A DNA stretch of 64,000 nucleotides from Streptomyces sp. M92 (GTDB taxonomy: Bacteria > Actinomycetota > Actinomycetes > Streptomycetales > Streptomycetaceae), in contig NZ_CP101137.1 in the NCBI RefSeq assembly GCF_028473745.1, positions 930,001-994,000 on the forward strand, given 5' to 3'. The notes beneath the pieces are model-generated. The model was not told the DNA's origin and did not search any database. It worked only from the letters and a program-made list of their open reading frames with translations. Position numbers and translations under genes: made by a program. This document shows, in pieces, positions 1 through 8,684 of the stretch (the first letter of the stretch is position 1; each line of letters starts with the position of its first letter).

Positions 1-82
1 CCTGTCCGCCGCCCTCGACGCCGGGCGGGCCGGACAACTGGCCGACCTGCTGCGGGACCTGCTGGCCACGACCGAGAAGTAG
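1..82 (+). CDS. C-terminal end of an unidentified protein (possibly MarR-type regulator)
   Basis: Only the last 26 codons of a plus-strand gene are present, ending in TAG. The tail is a leucine-rich amphipathic helix (ADLLRDLLATTEK) of the kind that closes MarR-family winged-helix regulators, and a FAD monooxygenase follows convergently, a common pairing with MarR. That is an inference from 26 residues; the DNA-binding domain lies outside the window. Confidence 0.4.
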   Translation, partial: LSAALDAGRAGQLADLLRDLLATTEK

Positions 83-109
83 GCCGGGGACGCGTCCGGC
101 GCGGCCCGC

Positions 110-1567
110 TCAGCCCACGTGGGCGCTCAGCGCCGCCTCGATCGCCGGGCCGTCGACGCTGTCCGCCGCCCAGGCCGCGTAGCCGTCGGGCCGCACCAGC
201 AGCGCCGTACGGCGGCCGCTCGCCCAGCGCTCCACCGAGAGCCGGTCCCCCCGCGCCGCCGCGCCGCCGGCCGCGTGCCCCTCCGGCACGACCAGCACGA
301 ACCGGCCGCCGCGCAGCGCCTCGTAGAGCCGCCCGCCGCCCGCGAGGGCCACGTCGGGGACGCGGGCGCCGGTCAGCCGGTGCGCTCCGCGGGGCGCGGG
401 GTAGCGGTAGCCGATGCCGGTGATCAGGCCGGCCGCCCGGCGGCGGGCGGGCCCCACCCGGTCCAGCACGCCGGTCAGGCCGGCCCGCAGGGCCAGGGTC
501 CAGGGGCGTTTCGCCATGGCCAGGCGCACCAGCCCGCCGCTGCTGCGCAGCACCGACCTGCCGACCGGGTGCCGCTCGGCCTGGTAGGTGTCCAGCAGCC
601 CCGCGTCGGCGTGCCCGTGCAGCACGGCCGCCAGTTTCCAGCCCAGGTTCGCCGCGTCCTGGAGGCCGGTGTTCATGCCCTGCCCGCCGGCCGGGGTGTG
701 CACGTGGGCGGCGTCGCCGGCCAGGAAGACCCGGCCCACGCGGTAGGCGGGGGCCTGCCGTTCGTCGCTGTGGAAGCGGGACATCCAGCGGGCGTCGTGC
801 ATGCCGAAGTCCCGGCCGAGGGCGAGCCGGGTGATCTCCTTGATCTCGCCGAGGCCGAGCGGCTCGCTGTCGGGGACGTTGCGGCCGCGGTGCCAGCCGA
901 TCACCCGGTGGTAACCGTCGCCGAACGGCGCGAGGAACGCGAACGCGTCCCCGACGGCGTCGACGGTGAGCAGCGTCCCGGGCCGCTCGGCGAGGCGTAC
1001 GTCGGCGAGGACCACGGAACGGATGACGGAGCGGCCGGGGAAGGGCAGTCCGATCGCCTCGCGCACGGTGCTGCGCATCCCGTCGGTGCCGACCGCGTAC
1101 GCCGCCCGCAGCGACTCCCGCTCCCCGCCCGGACCGCGCACCTGGACGGTGACGTCCTCCGGGCCCTGTGTCAGGCCGGTCGCCTCCGTCTCGTACCGGA
1201 ACTCCACCCCGCACTCCGCCGCGCGGCGTTCCAGCACCTTCTCGACCTCGTACTGCGGGACGACCAGGACGTGGTTGAAGCGGGAGGGGAGGGCGGCGAG
1301 GTCGACGGTGAGCCGGCCGAAGAGGCCGAGGCGTTCGAGGGGCTGCCCCAGGGCCTCCAGTTCGTCGGCGAGGCCCCGGGCGTCGAACTGTTCGAGGGTG
1401 CGGGCGTGCACGGCGAAGGCACGGGAGAGGTTGCTGATCCGGTGCGGTCGCTTCTCGACGAGCGTGACGGGGACGCGCGCGGCGGCGAGGTCACCGGCCA
1501 GGAGCAGCCCGGTGGGGCCGGAGCCCACGACGACGACGGGGCCGGCGCCGTTCACGTTGCCGTCCAT
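110..1567 (-). CDS. FAD-dependent aromatic-type monooxygenase
   Basis: A 485-residue flavoprotein of the PheA/TfdB/UbiH-like hydroxylase family, which uses NAD(P)H and O2 to hydroxylate aromatic substrates in the cytoplasm. The N-terminal dinucleotide motif GSGPTGLLLAGDLAA is at residues 16-30. The DG motif (GTDGMRSTVREAIG) is near 160-173 and the FAD-ribityl GD motif (FLAGDAAHVHTPAGGQGMN) is near 279-298. A thioredoxin-like C-terminal region follows. ATG start. It stands alone, convergent with the partial gene to its left. Substrate cannot be read from sequence; such enzymes occur in both catabolism and polyketide tailoring. Confidence 0.85.
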   Translation of the reverse strand: MDGNVNGAGPVVVVGSGPTGLLLAGDLAAARVPVTLVEKRPHRISNLSRAFAVHARTLEQFDARGLADELEALGQPLERLGLFGRLTVDLAALPSRFNHVLVVPQYEVEKVLERRAAECGVEFRYETEATGLTQGPEDVTVQVRGPGGERESLRAAYAVGTDGMRSTVREAIGLPFPGRSVIRSVVLADVRLAERPGTLLTVDAVGDAFAFLAPFGDGYHRVIGWHRGRNVPDSEPLGLGEIKEITRLALGRDFGMHDARWMSRFHSDERQAPAYRVGRVFLAGDAAHVHTPAGGQGMNTGLQDAANLGWKLAAVLHGHADAGLLDTYQAERHPVGRSVLRSSGGLVRLAMAKRPWTLALRAGLTGVLDRVGPARRRAAGLITGIGYRYPAPRGAHRLTGARVPDVALAGGGRLYEALRGGRFVLVVPEGHAAGGAAARGDRLSVERWASGRRTALLVRPDGYAAWAADSVDGPAIEAALSAHVG

Positions 1568-1703
1568 GTGGGCCTCCTGTGGGGTGTGCGCGCACCTGCA
1601 CAGTCCTGCCCTCCCGGCGCGGCCGCCACACGCGAGCCGGGGCGCCGGCCCCGCCCGCGTGTGCGGGGGAGCCGACGCCCTCGGTTACGGCTGGGGCGTG
1701 CCG

Positions 1704-1985
1704 TCAGGCCTTGGCGTCGGCCTCGGGGCGGGTCTTGATGTTGCGGGAGGTGACCCGGTGCTCCGGCTTGGACCGGTCCAGGACCATGACCAGGCCCGCG
1801 ATGACCACGAACAGCGCGATCGGGGCCAGGACGTAGAGGCCCAGCGTCTCGATGACGCTCAGGCCCGGGCCGGGGTCGTCGCCGTCGTCGCGGGTCAGCG
1901 CGAGCGCGGGGGACGACATGAGCAGCATCATCAGCGTCGTACCGGCTGCCAGGGCGCCGGCGCGCAGGGCGTTCTTCTTGTCCAC
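1704..1985 (-). CDS. small secreted or membrane-anchored protein
   Basis: A 93-residue protein with an N-terminal signal-like segment (basic MDKKNALR, hydrophobic core, SSPALA cleavage-like site near residue 30), a short acidic stretch, then one clear transmembrane helix at about 45-67 followed by a basic cytoplasmic tail. The start is GTG with no recognisable Shine-Dalgarno sequence. It lies 23 nt downstream of malQ on the same strand and may be co-transcribed. I do not recognise a family; function unknown. Confidence 0.65.
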   Translation of the reverse strand: MDKKNALRAGALAAGTTLMMLLMSSPALALTRDDGDDPGPGLSVIETLGLYVLAPIALFVVIAGLVMVLDRSKPEHRVTSRNIKTRPEADAKA

Positions 1986-2008
1986 GGTGCAAAGTTAGCG
2001 AACGGCCG

Positions 2009-4483
2009 TCAGGCGCGCGCGCCCGGGGTGCCGTACGGGGCCCGGCCCCGGTTCTCGGGGCGTTCCCCTCCGTGTCCGGCGCGCTCCCGTACGACGTCGA
2101 TCAGGGCGTGCAGCCGCGGGGAGGCGGCCAGGTCCTCCAAGGTCACGGGGCGTCCCTCGGCGTCGGCGATCGGCAGGCGCCAGTTCGGGTACTGGTCCCA
2201 GGTGCCCGGCAGGTTCTGCGGGCGGCGGTCGCCGACGGCGTCCGGGAGCCAGACGCCGGCCATGCGGGCGGGGGTGCGCAGCAGGAAGCGGTGGACGGCC
2301 TGGATGCCCGCCTCCTCGGAGGGCGTTCCGGTGTCCCCGGCGGTGCCGTGCAGCAGGCCGAGCCGGGCCAGGGCGGCCAGCCACTCGGCGGTGTCCGCCG
2401 ACGCCTCGGCCCGTTCCTCCTCCAGCGGGCGGGTGAGCAGGCCGAGCCGGTCGCGGAGTTCGACGTGTTCGCCGGTGAGGCGGGCGGCGGTGGAGGGCAG
2501 GTCGTGGGTGGTGGCGGTGGCCAGGCAGTCGGCACGCCACCGGTCGGGGGGCAGGGGGCGGCCGTCGCCCTCCCAGTCCCGCTCGAACCACAGCACCGAG
2601 GTACCGAGCACCCCGCGTTCGCGCAGCGCCTCCCGCACGCCGGGCTCCACGGTGCCCAGGTCCTCGCCGATCACCACGGCACCGGCGCGGGACGCCTCCA
2701 GGACGAGGACGGCGAGCATGGCCTCGGCGTCGTAGTGGACGTAGGTGCCCTCGGTGGGCGGGTGGCCCTCGGGGACCCACCAGAGCCGGAACAAACCCAT
2801 GACGTGGTCGATGCGCAGGGCTCCGGCGTAGCGGAACAGGCCGCGCAGCAGGCCGCGGAAGGGCGCGTAGCCGGACGCGGCGAGGCGGTCGGGGCGCCAG
2901 GGCGGCAGGCCCCAGTCCTGGCCGCGGGCGTTGAAGGCGTCGGGCGGGGCGCCCACCGACATGCCGGCGGCGAAGCACTCCCGCTGCGCCCAGGAGTCGG
3001 CGCCGCGCGGGTGTACGCCCACGGCGAGGTCGTGGACGATCCCGACCGGCATGCCGGCCTCGCGGGCGCTGTGCTGGGCGGCCCTGAGCTGGGTGTCGGT
3101 GAGCCAGGCGAGGCGGGAGTGGAAGTCGACGCGGTCCATCAGGGCGGTGCGGGCGCGGTCGGTGTCGGCCGAGCGGGGGTCGCGCAGGCCCTCGGGCCAG
3201 CGGTGCCAGTCGGGGCCGTGGACCTCGGCGAGCGCGCACCAGGTGGCGTGGTCCTCCAGGGCGGTGCCCTGTTCGGCGAGGTAGTCGCAGTAGGCGGCGC
3301 GGCGGCCGGGGCCGAGGGGGACCTCGCGGAGCAGTTCCAGCGCCTCGCGCTTGAGCTCCCACACGGCGTCCCGGTCGATGAGGGCGTCGTTCTCCAGCAC
3401 GGCCTCGCGCAGCCGCGCCGCCCGCTCCCGCAGCGTCCGGGTGGGCTCGGGGTCGGTGACGTGCGCGAACTCGGGCACGTCCTCGATCCGCAGGTGTACG
3501 GGATCGGGGAAGCGGCGGGAGGAGGGGCGGTACGGGGAGGGGTCGGTGGGGGCGCCGGGTACGGCGGCGTGCAGCGGGTTGACCTGGAGGAACCCGGCGC
3601 CGAGGGCGCGTCCGGCCCAGGCGGCGAGTTCGCCGAGGTCACCGAGGTCGCCCATGCCCCAGGAATGGCGGGAGAGGAGGGAGTAGAGCTGCACGAGGAG
3701 GCCGTAGCAGCGGGTGGCGGGCGCGGGCAGCCGGGCGGGCGCCACGATCAGGTGGGCGCGGGCGGCGCGGCCGTCGGGGGTGGTGGCGGTCAGGCGGTGG
3801 ACGCCGGGCGGGAGACCGGCGAGGACACCCGCGGCGGAGGGGTTCGCGGGGCCGTTGCCGGGCGAGGGGCGCGGGGCGCCGTCGCGGGCCGGCGGGCCCG
3901 GAGCGCCGCGAGGGGCGGAGGCACCCGCCCCGGCGCCGCCGGTCGGCGGTCCGCCGGTGCCGCCCTCCGCCGGGAGGTCCGGGCCGCCGTCACCGGCCGC
4001 GGTACCGGCAGCCGAGGCACCGGATACGTCCTCGCCGTCCGGACGGCCCGCCACGGCGTCACCGGTCGAGGGGCCCGCGCCGGCACCGTCGGCCAGGACG
4101 CCCGCGGAGCCGTCACCGGCGGGGCGAGCCACCGTGCCGTCGCGCCGCTCGCCCTGCTCGGTGTCGACACGCAGCCGGGTCCCCTCGGGCAGCGCGGCGA
4201 GGGCGGTCGGCGCGGGGGCGCCGCTCCAGGCGACCACGGTGGGCGGCAGCAGACGTTCGCGCAGCTCGGCGTCGCGGGCGGCGAGCGCGGCACGCACGGC
4301 TTGCGGGGTGCCCGTGTCCACGCCGAGGGCGGCCAGGGCCGAGGTGACGGCGGTGGCCGAGGCCGCGACGGTGCGGTCCGGGGACGGGCGGTAGGAGGTG
4401 GCGACGCCGTGCAGGGCGGCGAGCCGGGTCAGATCCTCGGGAAGGTCCTCGGTGGGGGGCTCGGCCGGCCGATCTGCTGGCAT
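2009..4483 (-). CDS. malQ: 4-alpha-glucanotransferase (amylomaltase)
   Basis: A GH77 enzyme of 824 residues that transfers alpha-1,4-glucan segments between maltodextrins in the cytoplasm. Visible family motifs are the substrate-loop region around FLQVNPLHAA, the catalytic nucleophile in RIDHVMGLF, the acid/base in VIGEDLGTVEPGV and the transition-state Asp in THDLPSTA. It is longer than most MalQ proteins because of a Gly/Ala/Pro-rich low-complexity insert at about residues 140-230, between the N-terminal domain and the barrel. ATG start. A small gene ends 9 nt upstream on the same strand, so the pair is probably co-transcribed. Confidence 0.93.
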   Translation of the reverse strand: MPADRPAEPPTEDLPEDLTRLAALHGVATSYRPSPDRTVAASATAVTSALAALGVDTGTPQAVRAALAARDAELRERLLPPTVVAWSGAPAPTALAALPEGTRLRVDTEQGERRDGTVARPAGDGSAGVLADGAGAGPSTGDAVAGRPDGEDVSGASAAGTAAGDGGPDLPAEGGTGGPPTGGAGAGASAPRGAPGPPARDGAPRPSPGNGPANPSAAGVLAGLPPGVHRLTATTPDGRAARAHLIVAPARLPAPATRCYGLLVQLYSLLSRHSWGMGDLGDLGELAAWAGRALGAGFLQVNPLHAAVPGAPTDPSPYRPSSRRFPDPVHLRIEDVPEFAHVTDPEPTRTLRERAARLREAVLENDALIDRDAVWELKREALELLREVPLGPGRRAAYCDYLAEQGTALEDHATWCALAEVHGPDWHRWPEGLRDPRSADTDRARTALMDRVDFHSRLAWLTDTQLRAAQHSAREAGMPVGIVHDLAVGVHPRGADSWAQRECFAAGMSVGAPPDAFNARGQDWGLPPWRPDRLAASGYAPFRGLLRGLFRYAGALRIDHVMGLFRLWWVPEGHPPTEGTYVHYDAEAMLAVLVLEASRAGAVVIGEDLGTVEPGVREALRERGVLGTSVLWFERDWEGDGRPLPPDRWRADCLATATTHDLPSTAARLTGEHVELRDRLGLLTRPLEEERAEASADTAEWLAALARLGLLHGTAGDTGTPSEEAGIQAVHRFLLRTPARMAGVWLPDAVGDRRPQNLPGTWDQYPNWRLPIADAEGRPVTLEDLAASPRLHALIDVVRERAGHGGERPENRGRAPYGTPGARA

Positions 4484-4492
4484 CTACGACCT

Positions 4493-4798
4493 CTATGACC
4501 TCGTGGGTTCCGGGACGGCGAAGGAGGGGCCGCCCTGCTCCGGCACGTCGGCCGTGAGTTCGGGCGAGGACTCGCTGGTCAGCGGTACGGCGTCGGCGAA
4601 CGGCGACTCGCTGGTGAGGGGCTCGGCGTCGGGCAGCGGCGGTTCGCTGGTGAGGGGCGTCTCGGCGCAGCTCCCGGTGGCGCCGAAGACGCAGTAGTGC
4701 GGGGGGGCGGAGGCGGCGGAGGGCTCCGCCCAGGGAGTGGACGGCTCCGCCACGGGTTTGGACGGGGCGGGGAGCAGCAGGGGTGCCAGTGCAGCCAC
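4493..4798 (-). CDS. small Pro/Ser/Glu-rich hypothetical protein
   Basis: A 101-residue protein of unknown function. The GTG start is chosen because an excellent ribosome site (AAGGAGG) sits 6 nt upstream; the longer frame to 4945 lacks one. The C-terminal half contains three spaced copies of a PLTSE element in an acidic, proline-rich background. Two cysteines (HYCVFGATGSC) lie between the low-complexity halves. It directly precedes malQ with a 9-nt gap, suggesting one transcript. No family recognised. Confidence 0.6.
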   Translation of the reverse strand: MAALAPLLLPAPSKPVAEPSTPWAEPSAASAPPHYCVFGATGSCAETPLTSEPPLPDAEPLTSESPFADAVPLTSESSPELTADVPEQGGPSFAVPEPTRS

Positions 4799-4991
4799 GG
4801 GGGCCTCCTTGTTTCGCGCACGCTTTTGGCGGGTTACGGCAGCCCTACCCACTCCGCGCGAGGACAGACGCCCTGAGACCGACAACGTGACCCTGGTCAC
4901 ACGCTTCCCCCGTAAAATCTCCCAGAATCCCGGCAGCGCAGCCACTTAACCCGTTCAGAGGTGACGCGAGGCGAAAAAACTTTCGTCAACT

Positions 4992-5019
4992 ATTCACTCA
5001 GTACATGTACTCGGTGAAT
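4992..5019. promoter_or_regulatory. imperfect 28-bp palindrome, candidate PadR operator
   Basis: Outer arms ATTCAC and GTGAAT flank a perfect 12-bp core AGTACATGTACT; 24 of 28 positions are symmetric. It ends 10 nt before the ATG of the padR-like gene. PadR regulators commonly bind ATGT/ACAT-containing dyads in their own promoters, so autoregulation is inferred. Confidence 0.6.
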
Positions 5020-5029
5020 ACTGATCTCC

Positions 5030-5563
5030 ATGAGCACCCGTCACCTCCTGCTGGGGCTGCTGGCCTCGGGGCCGAGCCACGGCTACGACCTGAAGCGGCG
5101 CCACGACGAACGCTTCCCCCAGGCCCGGCCGCTGGCCTACGGGCAGGTCTACACGACCCTCCAGCGCCTGGTCCGGGACGGCCTCGCGGAGGTGGACGGC
5201 ACCGCGTCGGACGGCGGCCCCGAACGCACCGCGTACCGCACGACCGAGGAGGGCGCGAGCGAACTGGCGCGCTGGGCCGGCGAGATCGCCCCGCCCGCCC
5301 CCTTCGTGACGAACGAGATCTTCGCCAAGGTCGTCGTCTCGATCCTCACCGGCGCCGACGCGGACGCCTATCTGCTGGCCCAGCGCACCGCCCACATGAA
5401 CCGGATGCGGGAGCTCACGGCGGTGAAGACGGCTCCCGGAACGGACCTGACCACCGTGCTCTCGGCCGACTACGCCCTCAACCACCTCGACGCCGACCTC
5501 CGCTGGATGAACACCACGGCGGCCCGGCTCACCCACCTGACCGCGGAGGTCCGCACAGCATGA
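5030..5563 (+). CDS. PadR-family transcriptional regulator
   Basis: 177 residues. The N-terminal winged helix begins at once (LLGLLASGPSHGYDLKRRHDE), with the wing around VYTTLQRLVRDGLAEVDG and GPERTAYRTTEEG. A C-terminal helical dimerisation region (residues about 95-177) follows, as in the vinculin-like PadR_C class. Its stop overlaps the ATG of an ABC ATPase (ATGA), followed by a permease, so regulator and transporter form one operon. PadR proteins usually repress drug-export operons until a ligand binds; the ligand here is unknown. The palindrome just upstream is the likely operator. Confidence 0.88.
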   Translation: MSTRHLLLGLLASGPSHGYDLKRRHDERFPQARPLAYGQVYTTLQRLVRDGLAEVDGTASDGGPERTAYRTTEEGASELARWAGEIAPPAPFVTNEIFAKVVVSILTGADADAYLLAQRTAHMNRMRELTAVKTAPGTDLTTVLSADYALNHLDADLRWMNTTAARLTHLTAEVRTA

Positions 5564-6267
5564 CGAACGGGGACACGACCGGGAACGCGACGCGGCCACT
5601 GCTCGCGGCCCGCGACCTGGCGAAGGCACACGGCAGGACTCAGGCCCTGCGCGGCGCCTCGCTCGAACTGCGGGCCGGCGAGATCCTCGCCGTCACCGGG
5701 CCCAGCGGCAGCGGCAAGTCCACGTTGCTGCACTGTCTGGCCGGGATCGTCCGGCCGGACGCCGGCTCGGTGACGTACGCCGGCCGGCGGCTGGAGGAAC
5801 TGCCCGAGAAGCGGCTGAGCGAGCTGCGGCGCACCGACTTCGGGGTGGTGTTCCAGTTCGGGCAGCTGATCCCGGAGCTGACGGCCCTGGACAACGTGGC
5901 GCTGCCGCTGATGCTGGCCGGCACCGGGCGCGCCGAGGCACGGGCGCGGGCCGGTCAGTGGCTGGAACGGTACGGGGTGCGCGGCCAGGCCGAGCTGCGT
6001 CCCGGCGAGATGAGCGGCGGGCAGGCACAACGGGCGTCGCTGGCCCGCGCGCTGGTCACCGGCCCGAAGGTGGTGTTCGCCGACGAGCCGACCGGCGCGC
6101 TGGACTCGCTGTCGGGCGAGCAGGTGATGACGGCGCTCGCGCACACCGCCCGCGACTCGGGCACCGCGGTGCTGCTGGTCACGCACGACGCCCAGGTCGC
6201 GGCGTACGCGGACCGCGAGGTCCGGCTGCGCGACGGCGCGGTGGAGCCGCTGGGGGTGACGGCATGA
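5560..6267 (+). CDS. ABC transporter ATP-binding protein (MacB/LolD type)
   Basis: 235 residues, a single nucleotide-binding domain. Walker A is TGPSGSGKST near residues 46-55, the signature is MSGGQAQRASLARAL, Walker B is VVFADEPTGALDS, and the H-loop is LLVTHD. The start at 5560 is set by the 4-nt overlap with the padR stop; longer upstream frames run through padR. It ends in a 4-nt overlap with the permease gene. It powers export with the FtsX-like permease that follows. Confidence 0.9.
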   Translation: MTNGDTTGNATRPLLAARDLAKAHGRTQALRGASLELRAGEILAVTGPSGSGKSTLLHCLAGIVRPDAGSVTYAGRRLEELPEKRLSELRRTDFGVVFQFGQLIPELTALDNVALPLMLAGTGRAEARARAGQWLERYGVRGQAELRPGEMSGGQAQRASLARALVTGPKVVFADEPTGALDSLSGEQVMTALAHTARDSGTAVLLVTHDAQVAAYADREVRLRDGAVEPLGVTA

Positions 6268-7619
6268 GCACCGTCGTCCAGGACGTGCGGCTGGCCCGGC
6301 AACTGGTGCGCGGGTCGGACCGGCGGGAGTGGTGGCGGATCGCGCTGACGGCGGTGGGCGCGGCACTGGCGACGGGCTTCGCGCTGGCGGCGGCCGCGCT
6401 CGCGTCGGTCCCGGGCGGGTACACCGTCTCCGTCCTCCACGGCCTGGTGAGCCAGCCCGGGACCCGTTCCGGGGTGATCGCCGGACTGTTGCTGCTGCTG
6501 GTGCCGGTGCTGGCCTTCCTCGGCCAGTGCACCCGGATCGGCGCGGTCCACCGGGACCGGCGCCTGGCCGGGCTGCGGCTGGCCGGGGCGACGCCCTGGC
6601 AGGTGCGGCGGATCGCGGCGCTGGAGACCGGGCTCGCCTGCCTGGTGGGCTCGGCGGTGGCGACCGTCTTCTCAGCGCTGCTCCTGCTGCGCCTGTGGAC
6701 CGGCCCGACCGCGCTGACCCGGGCCGGCTTCGCGCTGGTCGCCCTCGGCGTACCGGTGCTGGGCGCGGTGGCGGGTGCGCTGGCGCTGCGCCGGGTGGTG
6801 GCGTCCCCGCTGGGATGGGTGCGCCGGGTGCGGCCGGGGACGGGGCGCGGTCCGGGGACGCTGTTCCTGGGCGGGCTGCTCCTGCTGGTCGCGGTGGCCC
6901 CACTCGCCATGAGCGGCGGCCACAGCGCGGGCGCCCGGGTCCCCTGGCAGCCGCCGCTCACCGTCTTCGCCCTGGTCGTGGCGCTCGGCGCGGGCGCGGT
7001 CTGGCTGGCCGGGACGACCGCCCGGCTCACCGGCCGGCTCCTCGCGGCACGGGCCCGTACGGCGGCCCCGCTGCTCGCGGCGGAACGGCTGCGCGACGAC
7101 CCGTGGGCCCCGGCCCGCACGCACGCCGCCGTCCTGGTCGTGACGGTGGCCGGTACGGCGTTCCTGTGCGTCCGGCACGCGTTGCTCAGCGAGCTGCGCT
7201 CCCGGGAGTACCTCGGCGCCGACATGGCGTACTACACCACCGGCCTCGACCTGACCGGCGCCGCCGTCCTGGTGGCCCTCGCGATCACCCTCTCCGGCCT
7301 GGCCGTGGGCACCGCCGAGTCCCTGACCACCCGCCGCCGCACCCTGGCCGCCCAGGTCGCCGCCGGCGTCCCCCGTGCGGTCCTGAACCGGGCCCTGCTC
7401 CTGGAGACCGCCCTCCCCCTCGCCCCCGCCCTGCTGCTGGCCGGCCTCGGGGGCATGGCGGTCGGCACCTGGTACTCGACCCTCACCGGCGACGGCTCGC
7501 TCCCCTGGTCCGCCCTGCTGGTCGCACCCGCCGTGTACGCGTCCTGCCTGCTGGCGGCGGCGACGGCACTGCCGCTGCTGGGCCGGTCGGTGCGGCCGGG
7601 AGAGTTGCGGTACGTGTGA
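6264..7619 (+). CDS. ABC transporter permease, FtsX-like
   Basis: 451-residue integral membrane protein with about eight to ten hydrophobic segments. The first helix (ITALTAVGAALATGFALAAAA region) is near residues 28-50, and FtsX-like permease core segments lie at about 75-180 and 330-450. The conserved short motif RLAGLRLAGATPWQVRRI matches the cytosolic coupling helix of FtsX/MacB permeases. It overlaps the ATPase gene by 4 nt and closes the PadR-ABC operon. Substrate unknown; exporters of this type often remove peptides or antibiotics. Confidence 0.85.
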   Translation: MSTVVQDVRLARQLVRGSDRREWWRIALTAVGAALATGFALAAAALASVPGGYTVSVLHGLVSQPGTRSGVIAGLLLLLVPVLAFLGQCTRIGAVHRDRRLAGLRLAGATPWQVRRIAALETGLACLVGSAVATVFSALLLLRLWTGPTALTRAGFALVALGVPVLGAVAGALALRRVVASPLGWVRRVRPGTGRGPGTLFLGGLLLLVAVAPLAMSGGHSAGARVPWQPPLTVFALVVALGAGAVWLAGTTARLTGRLLAARARTAAPLLAAERLRDDPWAPARTHAAVLVVTVAGTAFLCVRHALLSELRSREYLGADMAYYTTGLDLTGAAVLVALAITLSGLAVGTAESLTTRRRTLAAQVAAGVPRAVLNRALLLETALPLAPALLLAGLGGMAVGTWYSTLTGDGSLPWSALLVAPAVYASCLLAAATALPLLGRSVRPGELRYV

Positions 7620-7840
7620 CGGGGCGGGGGGCCTGGCGCCCGGCGGCTCGGGTGTCAGGGGCCGGTAGTGTTCCGAAAACGTGAGCAGTAGGCGGCCAAG
7701 TGTCATGGGAGCGCTCGGATGAGCGGCTCGATGACAGTGGGGGTGAAGGTGTTCACGGTTTTGAGGGGTGGGGGGCGGGACGGTCGTGAGCTGTCGCGGG
7801 ATTTGGATTTGCCGAGGCGCAGCCGGAAAGGAACCGCCGC
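7620..7840. other. intergenic region between ABC operon and methyltransferase
   Basis: 221 nt. A 41-codon frame (ATG at 7719) ends in a 4-nt overlap with the methyltransferase start, but its codons (GTT, TTG, AGG, GGT) lack the usual GC third-position bias, so I do not call it. A good ribosome site (GGAAAGGA) precedes 7841. No clear terminator or promoter seen. Confidence 0.4.
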
Positions 7841-8497
7841 ATGACACCGCCGCCGCACCGGCTCCTCCAGGCGCTCGACCGGTTCAACGCCGCCCACCCC
7901 TGGGACCACAACGCCCACTACCACCGGTGGATACTGCGACAGCTCCCCGGCCGGTTCGGCAGCGCACTGGACGTCGGTTCGGGCAGCGGTGACCTGGTCC
8001 GGCTCCTCGCCGCACGCGCCGACGAGGTCCGGGGCATCGACTCCGACCCGTCGATCACCTCGCGGGCGCGCTTGCTGACCCCAGAGGCGACAGCCGCGTC
8101 CTTCACCGTCGCGGACGCCCCGACGGGGCTCCCCGCCGGACCCCACGACGTCATCACCTGCGTCGCCACCCTCCACCACCTGCCGTTCACCGAGGCCCTC
8201 GCCGCGTTCCGCCGGCACCTGGCTCCCGGCGGCACCCTGGTCGTCGTCGGCCTCTACCGGCCGCGGACACCCACGGACCATCTGCTCGGCGCAGCGGCCG
8301 TCCCCCTGAACGCGGCCACCGGCTGGCTCAAGAACAAGGGCAGGAGCACGGCCCCACCCACGTCGATGTCCGCCCGCACCCGACCGGCCGACATGCCCTT
8401 CACCGACATCGCCCAACAGGCCCGCGCGCTCCTGCCCGGCGCCCGCCTGCGCCGCCGCCTCTTCTGGCGCTACACCCTCACCTGGCGTCACCCCTGA
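7841..8497 (+). CDS. class I SAM-dependent methyltransferase
   Basis: 218 residues. The SAM-binding motif I is ALDVGSGSGDLVRLLAAR at about residues 44-61; an acidic ribose-binding residue follows in GIDSDPS. The post-motif segment DVITCVATLHHLPF matches UbiE/Methyltransf_11 enzymes, and LAPGGTLVVVGLY corresponds to motif III. ATG start with GGAAAGGA 7-8 nt upstream. It converges with a DUF397 gene with a 20-nt overlap of the coding ends. Substrate unknown. Confidence 0.85.
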   Translation: MTPPPHRLLQALDRFNAAHPWDHNAHYHRWILRQLPGRFGSALDVGSGSGDLVRLLAARADEVRGIDSDPSITSRARLLTPEATAASFTVADAPTGLPAGPHDVITCVATLHHLPFTEALAAFRRHLAPGGTLVVVGLYRPRTPTDHLLGAAAVPLNAATGWLKNKGRSTAPPTSMSARTRPADMPFTDIAQQARALLPGARLRRRLFWRYTLTWRHP

Positions 8498-8684
8498 ACG
8501 AGCACCGCCCCAACTCCCCGGCGAACCACGCCCAGGCCCGCGCCCCCAGACGAAGTATCGGGCCGTCGGGGGCCGGGTTCTTCGAATCCCGCACGGCAAC
8601 GGTCCCGGCGACGTTGAGGGCCACCTCCACGCATTCGCCGCTTCCACTGCTGTAGCTGGACTTCACGAACTCGAAGCCGTTCAT
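8478..8684 (-). CDS. DUF397 domain protein
   Basis: 68 residues, the usual size for this actinobacterial family. It has the hallmark opening FVKSSYSSGSGECVEVA and the later VAVRDSKNP. The ATG overlaps the stop of the upstream helix-turn-helix gene by one base (TGATG), so translation is probably coupled. DUF397 proteins typically accompany WhiJ-like regulators and act as small antagonists or partners in development control; that role is inherited from the family rather than shown here. Confidence 0.88.
   Translation of the reverse strand: MNGFEFVKSSYSSGSGECVEVALNVAGTVAVRDSKNPAPDGPILRLGARAWAWFAGELGRCSFRGDAR

Noticed and set aside
4811..4840. Sigma-B-like GTT...GGGTTA motif
   Set aside because: No gene in the right orientation at a sensible distance, and the motif is short enough to occur by chance.
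7719..7844. 41-codon frame overlapping the methyltransferase start
   Set aside because: Third-position composition is unlike genes here and no family is recognised; the overlap may be chance.
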